From Streptomyces sp. A1136 (lineage in GTDB: Bacteria; Actinomycetota; Actinomycetes; Streptomycetales; Streptomycetaceae), in assembly GCF_004795055.1 (NCBI RefSeq), contig NZ_SSBJ01000026.1:53197-117196 (forward strand): a stretch of 64,000 nt of DNA. Reading direction: 5' to 3'. The notes under the pieces were generated by a model that worked only from the letters and a program-made list of their open reading frames with translations, searched no databases and had not been told where the DNA came from. This document shows positions 51,348 through 60,727 of this stretch, piece after piece (position 1 is the first letter of the stretch; the number at the start of each line of letters is the position of its first letter). The position numbers and the translations under genes are program-made.

Positions 51348-54218
51348 GTGCACGTGCCTGACGTCTCCGTGGTCGTCATCGTCTATAACGACGCAGAGCG
51401 TCTGTCGACAGCCGTCCAGTCGGTTTTGGACCAGACCCTTCACGGGGTCGAAGTCGTGATCGTGGACGACTGCAGCAAGGACCGGTCCTACGCGGTCGCC
51501 CAGGAACTGGAGGCCGCCCATCCGGGCAGGGTGCGCGCCTTCCGGTTGCCGGAGAACAGCGGTGGCTGCGGCGCGCCGCGCAATCACGGCATCAAGCAGG
51601 CCACCGGCACCTACGTCATGTTCCTGGACAGCGACGACGTGCTGGAACGAAACGCCTGCCGCAACATGCTGTCCGCGGCCGAGCGGACGGGTTCCGACCT
51701 GGTCTCGGGCATGTGCGTGCGCGTGCACCTGGACAACCGGTGGGGCAAGACCACCGAGTGGTACCCGTGGATCTACTCCCGCACCCGCACGCTGGAGTCG
51801 ATCACCGAGTACCCGGACCTGCTGGTGTACGACACTCTCTCCACGAACAAGTGCTACCGGCGCGCCTTCCTGCTGGAGCAGGGCCTGGAGTTCCCGGTCG
51901 GCATCCACTACGAGGACCTGCTGTTCTCCGCGCAGGCGTACGTCGCCGCGCGCCGCATCACGCTGATCCCCAACCATGTCTACTTCTGGAACGTGGTCGA
52001 GAAGGCGGCGGCGAAGTCGATCAGCAACCGGCGCCACGAGATCGCGAACTTCGTCCACCGGATGGAGATCCACCGGCGCGTCGACGAGTTGCTGGCCTCC
52101 AAGGGCCACACCGACATCAAGACCGCCAAGGACGCCAAGTTCCTCAAGCACGACCTGGTGCTCCACCTGCGCGACCTGCCCCTGCTGGGCGACGCGTACC
52201 GCCAGGAGTTCGCCCGCCTGGCCAACGGCTACCTGGCCGGCATCGACCCGGCCGCCTACGACAGCGTCAACCACCTCCAGGCCATCTGCGCCTACCTGCT
52301 CGGCAAGGAGGACTGGGACAACCTGCTCCCGGCGGCGGACGCGATGACCAACAAGGGCCGTCTCACGTCGCCGCTGGCCGAACGCGACGGCCGGGTCTAC
52401 TGGTGTTCCCGGCACCTCGACGACGCCGAGGGCCGCCGGATACTGGACGTCACCGAGCAGGGCTTCCACACCACCGCGCTCCACTCGCTGTCCCTGGGCA
52501 ACCGCCTCACCTCCTACGAGGACGACGGGCGCGGCACGGTCACCCTGTCCGGCGCCGTCGTCAACCCGCTCGGACGCATCCGGGAGGGGCAGGAGCTCAA
52601 GGCCACCCTCGAATTCCGCGCCCGCCGCCAGATCGGCGTGCGCTCGTTCGGTTTCCCGGCGACAACCGTGCGCCACGCCGGTGACACGATCGAGTGGACC
52701 GCGACCGCCGATGTCGCGAGCACCGTCCGTCCGCTGGGCATCATCGACGCCGTCTGGGACGTCCGGCTGAAGCTGACGGCCGGCGGCGAGCGGATCACCA
52801 CCCGCGTCTCGGTCGGCGGGGTGGACCTGGAGTCGGCCGCCCGGCTGCGCGTGCGCCCCCGGCTGACCCGACTGGTCTCCGACCGCTTCGAGCCGGAGGT
52901 GACCAAGAAGGGCAACCTCTCCTACGTCCTGACCGCCGAGGGCGCCGCCGCCGTGCGCACCCGGACGCTGATCGACAGCGCGATGCACGGCAAGGCCGCA
53001 GGCGTGGTCAAGCGCGGTCTGCGCAAGGCGCTGCGAGCCCGCCGCAACATCGGCTCGGGCGAGCAGAAGGTGAAGGTCTACCACGAGGTCTTCTCGAAGC
53101 TGCCGCTCAAGAAGGGCACCGTCGTCTTCGAGAGCCACATGGGCAAGCAGTACAGCGACAGCCCGAAGGCGATCTACGAGGAGATGGTGCGCCAGGGCGT
53201 GCCCTTCGAGGCCATCTGGTCCTACGCGGGCGCCAAGCCGACCGGCTTCCCCAAGGAGGCCACGCTGGTGCGCCGCTGGAGCTGGCCGTACCTGCGGGCG
53301 CTGGCGCAGGCCGAGTTCTGGGTCGACAACCAGGGCTTCCCGTTGGCGTTGACCAAGCGGGCGGGCACCACCTACATCCAGACCTGGCACGGCTCCGCGC
53401 TCAAGCGGATGGGTTTCCACGAACCCCGCACCAAGGCCCAGGGCAAGGCCGGCCAAGACCGCTTCCAGGCGGCCGTGGACCGTTTCGACCACTTCCTCAT
53501 CCGCTCCGAGCACGACGCCCGGACCCTGGCCAAGGGCTTCCGCCTGCGCGACGAGGTCCTGGTGCGCAGCGGCTACCCGCGCAACGACGCCCTGGTCGAG
53601 GCGCACGGCGCCGAGGTGCAGAGCGGGGAGCGGGTCCGCGGGCCGCTCGCCGCCGAGCTGGGCATCGACCCGGACAAGCGGGTGCTGCTGTACGCGCCGA
53701 CCTTCCGGGCCGGCGCCGACGGCACGGTGGAGAACTTCGTCTTCCCGTTCGACGTGGAGGAGTTCGCGGACCGGCTGGGTGACAGGTTCGTCCTGTTGGT
53801 GCGCACGCACTACCTCAACAGCGTCTCGCTGCCGCCGTCGGTCGCGGGCCGGGTGATCGACGTCTCCCGGCACCACGACATCACCCCGCTGCTGGCACTC
53901 GCCGACGGCCTGATCACCGACTACTCGTCGGTGATGTTCGACTACGCGGTGCTGGACCGGCCGATGCTGTTCTTCGCCTACGACTACGAGGCGTACGCGA
54001 CGGACATCCGCGGCACCTACTTCGACCTCAAGGAGAAGGCGCCGGGGCCGGTGGTGGCGACCGCCGACGAGCTGATGCAGGCCGTCTCCGCCTTCGACGA
54101 GGCCGACGCCAAGTACGCGGGAGCGCGCCGGCGCTTCCTCACCGAGTTCGGCGAGTACGACCGCGGGGACGCCGCCCGCCAGATCGTCGAGAAGTTCTTC
54201 ACCAGGAGCGGCAAGTGA
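51348..54218 (+). CDS. GT2-TagF fusion: glycosyltransferase plus CDP-glycerol glycerophosphotransferase-like
   Basis: A 956-residue protein. Residues 1-250 are a GT2 domain with DVSVVVIVYNDAERLSTAVQS, FRLPENSGGCGAPRNHGI and VMFLDSDDVLERN. A central section of about 330 residues is beta-rich and unassigned. The C-terminal third is TagF/CDP-glycerol glycerophosphotransferase-like: VFESHMGKQYSDSPKAIYEEM, TYIQTWHGSALKRMGFH and LITDYSSVMFDYAVLDRPMLFF. It may both transfer a sugar and add glycerol or ribitol phosphate to a cell-wall polymer. Start is GTG at 51348. Its stop overlaps the GT4 gene. Confidence 0.92.
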   Translation: MHVPDVSVVVIVYNDAERLSTAVQSVLDQTLHGVEVVIVDDCSKDRSYAVAQELEAAHPGRVRAFRLPENSGGCGAPRNHGIKQATGTYVMFLDSDDVLERNACRNMLSAAERTGSDLVSGMCVRVHLDNRWGKTTEWYPWIYSRTRTLESITEYPDLLVYDTLSTNKCYRRAFLLEQGLEFPVGIHYEDLLFSAQAYVAARRITLIPNHVYFWNVVEKAAAKSISNRRHEIANFVHRMEIHRRVDELLASKGHTDIKTAKDAKFLKHDLVLHLRDLPLLGDAYRQEFARLANGYLAGIDPAAYDSVNHLQAICAYLLGKEDWDNLLPAADAMTNKGRLTSPLAERDGRVYWCSRHLDDAEGRRILDVTEQGFHTTALHSLSLGNRLTSYEDDGRGTVTLSGAVVNPLGRIREGQELKATLEFRARRQIGVRSFGFPATTVRHAGDTIEWTATADVASTVRPLGIIDAVWDVRLKLTAGGERITTRVSVGGVDLESAARLRVRPRLTRLVSDRFEPEVTKKGNLSYVLTAEGAAAVRTRTLIDSAMHGKAAGVVKRGLRKALRARRNIGSGEQKVKVYHEVFSKLPLKKGTVVFESHMGKQYSDSPKAIYEEMVRQGVPFEAIWSYAGAKPTGFPKEATLVRRWSWPYLRALAQAEFWVDNQGFPLALTKRAGTTYIQTWHGSALKRMGFHEPRTKAQGKAGQDRFQAAVDRFDHFLIRSEHDARTLAKGFRLRDEVLVRSGYPRNDALVEAHGAEVQSGERVRGPLAAELGIDPDKRVLLYAPTFRAGADGTVENFVFPFDVEEFADRLGDRFVLLVRTHYLNSVSLPPSVAGRVIDVSRHHDITPLLALADGLITDYSSVMFDYAVLDRPMLFFAYDYEAYATDIRGTYFDLKEKAPGPVVATADELMQAVSAFDEADAKYAGARRRFLTEFGEYDRGDAARQIVEKFFTRSGK

Positions 54219-55408
54219 GCCAGCAGAGCGCCGCCGAACCGGCCGCCGCGTCGACGCCGGACGGCCGTGACATCTTCCTCGTGTCCAACAGCGTGGACGA
54301 GCTCGGCGGTGTGACCACCTGGTCGCACCAGATGGCCCGGCTCTTCACCGAGCGCGGGCACCGGGTGCACGTCATCGGCATCGCGCCGGTCGAGGAGGAG
54401 CTGCGGCAGAGGTTCCCGCAGGACCTCCCGTACGAGACGACCACCCTGTACGCGTCCCGGCCGCCGAGCGCGCGCCGACTGACCGGCCTCAAGGGGCGGC
54501 TCAACGCCCCCGAGCGGCGCCGCCAGGCGGCCCGCCGCGCCGGGATGCGCGCCAAGGCCGAGACGCTGAGCTCCCTGTTCCGCGTCGCCCGCCCGGGCGC
54601 CGTGGTCATCGTCACGCAGGTGTGGGCGATGGAGTGGGTGGCGCTCGCCGACACCAAGGGGCTCACCCTCATCGGCATGAGCCACGAGTCCTACGAGGCG
54701 AGCCACAAGTCCTCCCGGGGCGAGCGGGTACGCCGCTTCTACCAGGACGCGGACCGGCTGCTGGTGCTGACGCCCGAGGACGCGGACCTGTGGATCCGGG
54801 CGGGCGTGCAGAACGTGGACAGCATGCCGAACCCGCTGCCCTTCATGCCGGACTCCCCCGCCCCGCGCACCGAGAAGGTCGTCGCGAGCGTGGGCCGCCT
54901 CGCCTTCGAGAAGGGCATGGACCTGCTGCTCGACGCCTGGGCGGACGCGGCGCCGCGCCACCCCGACTGGGTGCTGCGGATCTACGGCGCGGGAGTGGAG
55001 GAACCGAAGCTGCGGGCGCACGCCGCCGAGCTCGGCATCGAGGAGTCGGTGCAGTGGATGGGCAGCACGGACGACGTGCTGGGCGCGCTGCGCGGGGCTT
55101 CGGTCTTCGCCCAGGCCTCGCGGGCCGAGGGTTTCCCCATCACGCTGCTGGAGGCGATGGCCGCCGGCCTGCCGGTGGTCGCCTTCGACTGCGCGCCGGG
55201 CGTGCGGGAGATCGTGCGGCACGGCGAGGACGGTCTGCTGGGCCGGCTCGGCAACACGATGGAGCTGGCCGGGCACCTTGACGTGCTGATGACGGACGGC
55301 GGTCTGCGCGACCGGCTGGGCGACACCGCGTTCCGCGAGGTCCGCCGCTACTCCAGCGCCGAGATCACCGACCGCTGGGAAGAGCTGTTCTCCTTCCTGG
55401 AGCGCTGA
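54215..55408 (+). CDS. Family 4 glycosyltransferase
   Basis: A 397-residue GT-B enzyme. The N-terminal domain has LVSNSVDELGGVTTWSHQMARLF and the C-terminal donor domain has VVASVGRLAFEKGMDLLLDAW and SRAEGFPITLLEAMAAGLPVVAFDCAPGVREIV, the EX7E retaining glycosyltransferase pattern. The GTG overlaps the TagF fusion stop (GTGA). Together with that protein it probably builds a wall or surface polymer. Sugar unknown. Confidence 0.94.
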   Translation: MSQQSAAEPAAASTPDGRDIFLVSNSVDELGGVTTWSHQMARLFTERGHRVHVIGIAPVEEELRQRFPQDLPYETTTLYASRPPSARRLTGLKGRLNAPERRRQAARRAGMRAKAETLSSLFRVARPGAVVIVTQVWAMEWVALADTKGLTLIGMSHESYEASHKSSRGERVRRFYQDADRLLVLTPEDADLWIRAGVQNVDSMPNPLPFMPDSPAPRTEKVVASVGRLAFEKGMDLLLDAWADAAPRHPDWVLRIYGAGVEEPKLRAHAAELGIEESVQWMGSTDDVLGALRGASVFAQASRAEGFPITLLEAMAAGLPVVAFDCAPGVREIVRHGEDGLLGRLGNTMELAGHLDVLMTDGGLRDRLGDTAFREVRRYSSAEITDRWEELFSFLER

Positions 55409-55425
55409 CCCCCTCCCGCGCATGT

Positions 55426-55466
55426 GAAGCCGCCCGCCCCGGACCTGGTCCGGGGCGGGCGGCTTC
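55426..55466. terminator. Bidirectional terminator between GT4 and galE
   Basis: A perfect 19-bp stem (55426-55444 with 55448-55466) with a CTG loop lies between the convergent GT4 and galE genes, 17 bp from one stop and 12 bp from the other. Confidence 0.9.
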
Positions 55467-55478
55467 GTACGAGGCGCC

Positions 55479-56480
55479 CTAGCGGCCCACGTGCTCCACG
55501 GCGTCGGCGCGGTTGGCTTCCCAGCCCGCCCAGGCCGAGGTGATCATCTCGCGGACGTCGTGCTTGGCCTTCCAGCCCAGCTCCGCGGCGATCTTGTCGG
55601 CCGAGGCCACCACCTTCGCCGGGTCGCCGGGGCGGCGCGGGGTGACCACGGGGGCGAGGTCGTGCCCGGTGTGGGCGTTCATCAGCTCGACCATCTCGCG
55701 GACGGAGACCCCCTCACCGCGGCCGATGTTGACCGTGAGGTCCTGGTACCGGCCCTGCGCGCCCCACTCGGCGAGCCTGCGGGCGGCCACCACGTGGGCG
55801 TCGGCCAGGTCCTCGACGTGGATGTAGTCGCGGATGCAGGTGCCGTCCGGGGTCGGGTAGTCGTCGCCGAAGATCCGCGCGCCCTCACCGGCGCTGTAGC
55901 GCTCGAAGACCATCGGGACGAGGTTGAAGACGCCCGTGTCGGCGAGTTCCGGCGTCGCGGCGCCCGCCACGTTGAAGTAGCGCAGGCAGGCGGTGGAGAT
56001 GCCGTGGGCCTTGCCCGCGGCGCGGACCAGCCATTCGCCGGCCAGCTTGGTCTCGCCGTACGGGCTCAGCGGCAGGCAGGGGGTGTCCTCGGTGACGAGG
56101 TCGACGTCCGGCATCCCGTAGACGGAGGCGGAGGAGGAGAACAGGAAGTTGCGGATGCCGGCGTCGGCCACGGCCTGGAGCAGTACCGTCAGGCCCTGCA
56201 CGTTCTCGTGGTAGTAGTACAGCGGCTTCTCGACGGACTCGCCGACCTGCTTCTTGCCCGCGAGGTGCACCACTCCGGTGATCTCGTGCCGGGCGATGGT
56301 CTCGTCCAGGGTCAGCCGATCCAGGACCGAGCCGATCACCAGCGGTACGCCCTCGGGGACGCGGCTCTCGTCGCCCGTGGAGAGGTCGTCGAGGACGACG
56401 ACCCGCTCGCCGGCGAGCAGCATCGCGCGGACGACGTGCGCGCCGATGTACCCGGCGCCACCGGTGATCAGAAATGTCAT
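55479..56480 (-). CDS. galE: UDP-glucose 4-epimerase
   Basis: Interconverts UDP-glucose and UDP-galactose (or the N-acetyl forms). The 333-residue short-chain dehydrogenase has TGGAGYIGAHV (GxxGxxG NAD site, residues 6-16), LFSSSASVYGMPD and the SPYGETKLAGEW Y-x-x-x-K pair. It ends with EMITSAWAGWEANRA. The ATG at 56478-56480 is 21 codons inside a longer frame. Its location suggests a supply of UDP-galactose-type donors to the glycosyltransferases beside it. Confidence 0.95.
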   Translation of the reverse strand: MTFLITGGAGYIGAHVVRAMLLAGERVVVLDDLSTGDESRVPEGVPLVIGSVLDRLTLDETIARHEITGVVHLAGKKQVGESVEKPLYYYHENVQGLTVLLQAVADAGIRNFLFSSSASVYGMPDVDLVTEDTPCLPLSPYGETKLAGEWLVRAAGKAHGISTACLRYFNVAGAATPELADTGVFNLVPMVFERYSAGEGARIFGDDYPTPDGTCIRDYIHVEDLADAHVVAARRLAEWGAQGRYQDLTVNIGRGEGVSVREMVELMNAHTGHDLAPVVTPRRPGDPAKVVASADKIAAELGWKAKHDVREMITSAWAGWEANRADAVEHVGR

Positions 56481-56550
56481 GCCTAGTCTCCCGAGTCCTG
56501 TCTGTCCTGTGGGTCTTCGTCCCGCGCCGGCGGCTGAGGTCACCGGGCCC

Positions 56551-58176
56551 TCAGCCCGACTTCAACGCCGCCTTGGCCCTGGCCCTGCCGAGCCGGTTGC
56601 GCACGAAGCTGAGCGCACCCGCCGCGCCCGGCGCGAGCCGGATCGCCAGCGAACCGCCGGCCGTACGGTACGGCTGCGCCAACAGAACACCGTACCGGCT
56701 ACTGGGCAGGGCGCGTCGGCGCAGCAGGTCATCGAGGGGGCGCGGAGAGGTGACCAGGGAGCTCCCGTCGGCACACTCCACGCCGATCTGCACGCCCCAG
56801 GCCTGCATCCCGCGCCGGCCCTGGCGTCGGCCCGCCTCCGCGAGCGTGGTCAGGCGGAAGGGCACGTCGCAGACCCAGCCGTCGCCGTCGGCCGCCGGGC
56901 GCAATTCCACCGGCTCGCCCCGTACGGGTTCCCCACCCGAACGCGGCACGAACAGCGGCCGGGCGGTGCGCGGCCCGGCCGCGGCGAGCCGCCCGTACAG
57001 GTCGCGCACCCGCAGGCGCAGCGTCGCCGCGCCCGCCGCCCGGGCGTCGATGGTGACGGGCAGCGCGGCGATCGGCAGTTCCGCGAGCCGGTCCAGCTCC
57101 ACCGGCAGCTCCTCGCTCCACACCGGCAGCCCGTCCGGGTCGGTGGCGTACGGGGGCTCCAGGCGCGGGGGTTCGGCGGCGAAGCGGGCGAGTCGCGCGA
57201 TGTCGGCGGGCGGGGTCGCGGTGGCCCGCAACACCCGTACGATCCACCGCGCGTGCGCGCCGGCGGCCTCGATGTCGGCGTCGGCGAAGCCGGCCAGGTA
57301 GTCCCGCGTCAACGTCCACCAGGCGGCCTGGTACTCGGGGTCCCGGCCGATCTCGCGCAGGTACATGCGCAGGTCGTACTCAAGGAACTTCACCTGGCAG
57401 GCGCGGCCCAGCTCCGGCGAGGACTCGGCCAGGACGCGGGAGGCGGTGCGGTGGGCCTCGATGCGCGAACGCCAGTTGCCGACGTCCTTGCGGTCCAGGG
57501 AGATCGACACCTGCGCGGCGCCGCGGCGCACGTGCCAGACGTAGACGAGGTCGTCGATCACCGCGACGCGGGGATCGGCGGCCATCACGCGGGCGGTGAA
57601 GACGAAGTCCTCGTAGCGGAAGCGGCCGTCGGGGAAGCGGATGGAGTGCTCGTCCAGGAAGGCGCGCTCGTAGAGCTTGTTGACGCACAGGGTGTCGCGG
57701 ACCAGTTCGGGCCGCTCGGCGGGATGTTCGATCACGTCGCCGGCGGTGTACAGCCCCGGGACCCACGGCACGTCCTGGTACTGCGGCAGCTCGCGACGTA
57801 CGCACGCGCCCACGGTCACCGGCGTCTTGTGCTCCCGCGCGGCGCTCACCAGGGCGTCGGCCGCGCCCGGCGGCAGGACGTCGTCGCTGTCGAGGAAGAG
57901 GACGTACGGGGCGGTCGAGGCGGCGATCCCGTCGTTGCGAGGGGTACCGCAGCCACCGCTGTTCTCGGTGCGGTGCAGGACCCTCACCTTGGGGTGCGAG
58001 GCGGCCAGCTCGTCCAGCACCCTGGCGGTGTCGTCGGAGGAGGCGTCGTCGACGGCGAGGACCTCGGCGACCACCGGACCCTGGGCGAGAGCCGAGGTAA
58101 CGGCCTCGCCCACGAGCCCGGCGTCGTTGTAAGCGATCACCACGATGGATACGGTGGCGGCATTGGTGCTGGTCAC
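56551..58176 (-). CDS. GT2 glycosyltransferase with C-terminal extension
   Basis: A 541-residue protein. Residues 1-240 are GT2: TVSIVVIAYNDAGLVGEAVTSAL, VLHRTENSGGCGTPRNDGI, YVLFLDSDDVLPPGA and RYEDFVFTARVMA. The remaining 300 residues are not assigned. It shares the NSGGCGxPRNxGI and FLDSDDVL segments with the GT2 domain of the TagF fusion. Start is GTG at 58174-58176 behind AGGA. It is upstream of galE and probably in its operon. Confidence 0.9.
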   Translation of the reverse strand: MTSTNAATVSIVVIAYNDAGLVGEAVTSALAQGPVVAEVLAVDDASSDDTARVLDELAASHPKVRVLHRTENSGGCGTPRNDGIAASTAPYVLFLDSDDVLPPGAADALVSAAREHKTPVTVGACVRRELPQYQDVPWVPGLYTAGDVIEHPAERPELVRDTLCVNKLYERAFLDEHSIRFPDGRFRYEDFVFTARVMAADPRVAVIDDLVYVWHVRRGAAQVSISLDRKDVGNWRSRIEAHRTASRVLAESSPELGRACQVKFLEYDLRMYLREIGRDPEYQAAWWTLTRDYLAGFADADIEAAGAHARWIVRVLRATATPPADIARLARFAAEPPRLEPPYATDPDGLPVWSEELPVELDRLAELPIAALPVTIDARAAGAATLRLRVRDLYGRLAAAGPRTARPLFVPRSGGEPVRGEPVELRPAADGDGWVCDVPFRLTTLAEAGRRQGRRGMQAWGVQIGVECADGSSLVTSPRPLDDLLRRRALPSSRYGVLLAQPYRTAGGSLAIRLAPGAAGALSFVRNRLGRARAKAALKSG

Positions 58177-58218
58177 CCAGTTGATCCTAGGCGACCGGGG
58201 TAAAGCCCGGATCAACCG

Positions 58219-58263
58219 GACCGGTCACGCGCGCGGGACCGGTCCCCCGACGGGAGACCGGTC
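58219..58263. repeat. Three copies of the palindrome GACCGGTC
   Basis: GACCGGTC occurs at 58219, 58237 and 58256, with 18-19 bp centre spacing, in the 104-bp gap between obg and the GT2 gene. It could be an operator or a stem-loop terminator after obg. Function is inferred only. Confidence 0.5.
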
Positions 58264-58280
58264 ACCCGACGGGGCCCGCC

Positions 58281-59726
58281 TCAGAACGGGCGGAACTCGT
58301 CGTACTCCTGCTGCGCGGAGTCGCCGCGCTTGGCGTCCCGCTCCTTGCGGCGCTGCGTGGCCGGGCGCGGCGCGTCCATACGGTGGTCCTCGCCACGACG
58401 TCCCAGCATCTCGGCGCCGGCCATCATGGTCGGCTCCCAGTCGAAGACGACGGCGTTCTCGTCGGAGCCGATGGCCACGCCGTCACCGGCGCGGGCGCCG
58501 GCCTTCTTGAGGGCGTCCTCGACACCGAGGCGGTTGAGCCGGTCCGCGAGGTAGCCGACGGCCTCGTCGTTGTTGAAGTCGGTCTGGCGCACCCAGCGTT
58601 CGGGCTTCTCACCGCGCACGTTGTAGACGTCCTCGACCTCGTCGTAGGTGACGGTGAAGCCGGCGTCGTCCACGGCCTTCGGGCGGATGACGATGCGGGT
58701 CGCCTCCTCCTTCGGCTTGCGGGCGCGCGCCTTCGCGATGACCTCGGCGAGGAAGTAGGAGAGCTCCTTGAGACCCGTACGGGCGACCGCGGAGACCTCG
58801 AAGACCTTGTAGCCGCGCGCCTCCAGGTCCGGGCGGACCATGTCCGCGAGCTCCTGGCCGTCCGGGATGTCGACCTTGTTGAGGACGACGAGCCGCGGGC
58901 GCTTCTCCAGGCCGCCGCCGTAGAGCTTGAGCTCTTCCTCGATGACGTCGAGGTCGGCGATCGGGTCGCGGTCGGACTCCAGGGTGGCGGTGTCCAGTAC
59001 GTGCACCAGCACCGAGCAGCGCTCGACGTGGCGCAGGAACTCCAGGCCCAGCCCCCTGCCCTGGCTGGCGCCCGGGATCAGGCCCGGGACGTCGGCGATG
59101 GTGTAGACGGTCGAGCCGGCCGTCACGACGCCCAGGTTCGGGACGAGGGTGGTGAAGGGGTAGTCCGCGATCTTCGGCTTGGCGGAGGAGAGCACCGAGA
59201 TCAGCGAGGACTTGCCGGCGCTCGGGAAGCCGACCAGCGCCACGTCGGCGACGGTCTTCAGCTCCAGGACGATGTCGCCGGTGGTGCCGGGGACGCCGAG
59301 CAGCGCGAAGCCGGGCGCCTTGCGGCGGGCCGACGACAGCGCGGCGTTGCCCAGGCCCCCGCGGCCGCCCTCGGCCGCGACGTAGGTGGTGCCCTGACCG
59401 ACGAGGTCGGCGAGGACGTTGCCCTCCTTGTCGAGGACGACGGTGCCGTCCGGCACGGGCAGGACGAGGTCCTGGCCGTCCTTGCCGGAGCGGTTGCCGC
59501 CCTCGCCGGGCTTGCCGTTGGTGGCCTTGCGGTGGGGGCTGTGGTGGTAGTCCAGCAGGGTCGTGATCGCCTGCTCCACCACCAGGATGACGTCGCCGCC
59601 ACGGCCGCCGTTGCCGCCGTCGGGGCCGCCGAGCGGCTTGAACTTCTCCCGGTGAACGGAGGCGCAGCCGTGGCCCCCGTTACCCGCGGCGACGTGCAGC
59701 TCGACGCGGTCCACGAAGGTGGTCAT
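58281..59726 (-). CDS. obg: GTPase Obg (ObgE/CgtA)
   Basis: A 481-residue ribosome-assembly GTPase. The glycine-rich Obg fold is FVDRVELHVAAGNGGHGCASV and GGPDGGNGGRGGDVILV. G-motifs are GFPSAGKSS, DVPGLIPGA and NKVDIPD. The OCT domain follows at about 370-440 and the tail ends QQEYDEFRPF. In Streptomyces, Obg is linked to morphological differentiation. It follows rplU-rpmA, the standard arrangement. Confidence 0.97.
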   Translation of the reverse strand: MTTFVDRVELHVAAGNGGHGCASVHREKFKPLGGPDGGNGGRGGDVILVVEQAITTLLDYHHSPHRKATNGKPGEGGNRSGKDGQDLVLPVPDGTVVLDKEGNVLADLVGQGTTYVAAEGGRGGLGNAALSSARRKAPGFALLGVPGTTGDIVLELKTVADVALVGFPSAGKSSLISVLSSAKPKIADYPFTTLVPNLGVVTAGSTVYTIADVPGLIPGASQGRGLGLEFLRHVERCSVLVHVLDTATLESDRDPIADLDVIEEELKLYGGGLEKRPRLVVLNKVDIPDGQELADMVRPDLEARGYKVFEVSAVARTGLKELSYFLAEVIAKARARKPKEEATRIVIRPKAVDDAGFTVTYDEVEDVYNVRGEKPERWVRQTDFNNDEAVGYLADRLNRLGVEDALKKAGARAGDGVAIGSDENAVVFDWEPTMMAGAEMLGRRGEDHRMDAPRPATQRRKERDAKRGDSAQQEYDEFRPF

Positions 59727-59817
59727 GGGTGTTCCTCCAGATACATACGGGATATGTCCCGGGCAGTCCGTATTGCTACCACTGCCCATTAAACGCGGTC
59801 TATATGACCAACGCGCC

Positions 59818-59870
59818 GAGGGCGGACCTCTCTTCCCGGCTCGCGCCGGGAAGAGCTGAGATCCGCCCTC
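59818..59870 (-). terminator. Terminator after rpmA
   Basis: Outer GAGGGCGGA/TCCGCCCTC stem (59818-59826 with 59862-59870) and inner CTCTTCCCGGC/GCCGGGAAGAG stem (59830-59840 with 59845-59855). It lies 36 bp after the rpmA stop and before obg, so obg may need its own promoter or readthrough. Confidence 0.85.
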
Positions 59871-59905
59871 GGGAAGTTACGTACGCCGGTTCAGCAGAGC
59901 TAAGA

Positions 59906-60160
59906 TCAGGCGGCCGGAACGATGTTGACGACCTTGCGGCCACGGTGCGTGCCGAACTCGACGGCACCGGCCTGCAGCGCGAACAGCGTGTCGTCGCCAC
60001 CACGACCCACACCCGAACCGGGGTGGAAGTGGGTGCCGCGCTGGCGGACGAGGATCTCGCCGGCGGAAACGACCTGACCGCCGAAGCGCTTCACGCCGAG
60101 CCGCTGGGCATTGGAGTCGCGCCCGTTCCGGGTGGACGATGCGCCCTTCTTGTGTGCCAT
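59906..60160 (-). CDS. rpmA: 50S ribosomal protein L27
   Basis: An 84-residue ribosomal protein near the peptidyl-transferase centre. The sequence MAHKKGASSTRNGRDSNAQR is characteristic, as is GGQVVSAGEILVRQRGTHFHPGSGVGRGGDDTLFAL. It starts 13 bp after rplU ends and is co-transcribed. Confidence 0.98.
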   Translation of the reverse strand: MAHKKGASSTRNGRDSNAQRLGVKRFGGQVVSAGEILVRQRGTHFHPGSGVGRGGDDTLFALQAGAVEFGTHRGRKVVNIVPAA

Positions 60161-60173
60161 GTCTCAGTCCCTC

Positions 60174-60494
60174 TTACTTCGCAGCCGTGGGGATACCGGT
60201 GACCTTGATCGCCGTGTACTGCTGGCGGTGACCCTGGCGACGGCGGTAGCCGGTCTTGTTCTTGTAGCGCAGGATGTCGATCTTGGCGCCCTTGTGGTGG
60301 TCCACGATCTCGGCCTGGACCTTGATCCCGGCCAGCACCCACGGGTCGCTGGTCACGGCGTCGCCGTCGACAACGAGCAGGGTCGAGAGCTCGACCGTGT
60401 CGCCAACCTTGGCAGTGGAAATCTTGTCAACCTCAACGATGTCACCAACAGCAACCTTGTGCTGGCGACCACCGCTGCGCACGATGGCGTACAC
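60174..60494 (-). CDS. rplU: 50S ribosomal protein L21
   Basis: A 106-residue 23S rRNA-binding protein. It begins VYAIVRSGGRQHKVAVGDIV (GTG start at 60492-60494) and ends YTAIKVTGIPTAAK; KIDILRYKNKTGYRRRQGHRQQY is the family-specific basic part. First gene of the rplU-rpmA pair. Confidence 0.98.
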   Translation of the reverse strand: MYAIVRSGGRQHKVAVGDIVEVDKISTAKVGDTVELSTLLVVDGDAVTSDPWVLAGIKVQAEIVDHHKGAKIDILRYKNKTGYRRRQGHRQQYTAIKVTGIPTAAK

Positions 60495-60683
60495 GCGGAT
60501 CTCTCTCTCACTCGGGACGGATGCTCCTGAAGCCAGCCGCTCACATGGGCCGGGGCCCACGGTGATCCGGATTGGACGAGCGGCCTCTCCCGCGCGGCGC
60601 ACAGGCGCAGCGAATGGGAGGAAGGTGCTCAGGAGCGCGACGCGCACTAGACGTGGAAATCATCTAGGACATGCCGACGGTCT

Positions 60684-60712
60684 AGGTTACGGGGCCGGTT
60701 CCGGGGGGTCAA
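60684..60712 (-). promoter_or_regulatory. Probable rplU-rpmA promoter
   Basis: On the minus strand TTGACC (60712-60707), a 17-bp spacer and TAACCT (60689-60684) match a vegetative sigma promoter well. Transcription would start near 60677, leaving a leader of about 180 nt before rplU. The leader has no ORF of note; its length may allow autogenous control. Confidence 0.65.
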
Positions 60713-60727
60713 ACCGGCCTCCGCAGG

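Noticed and set aside
60495..60683. A conserved L21-type autoregulatory leader in front of rplU
   Set aside because: The 5' UTR is long, but no recognisable protein-binding RNA structure could be identified by eye.
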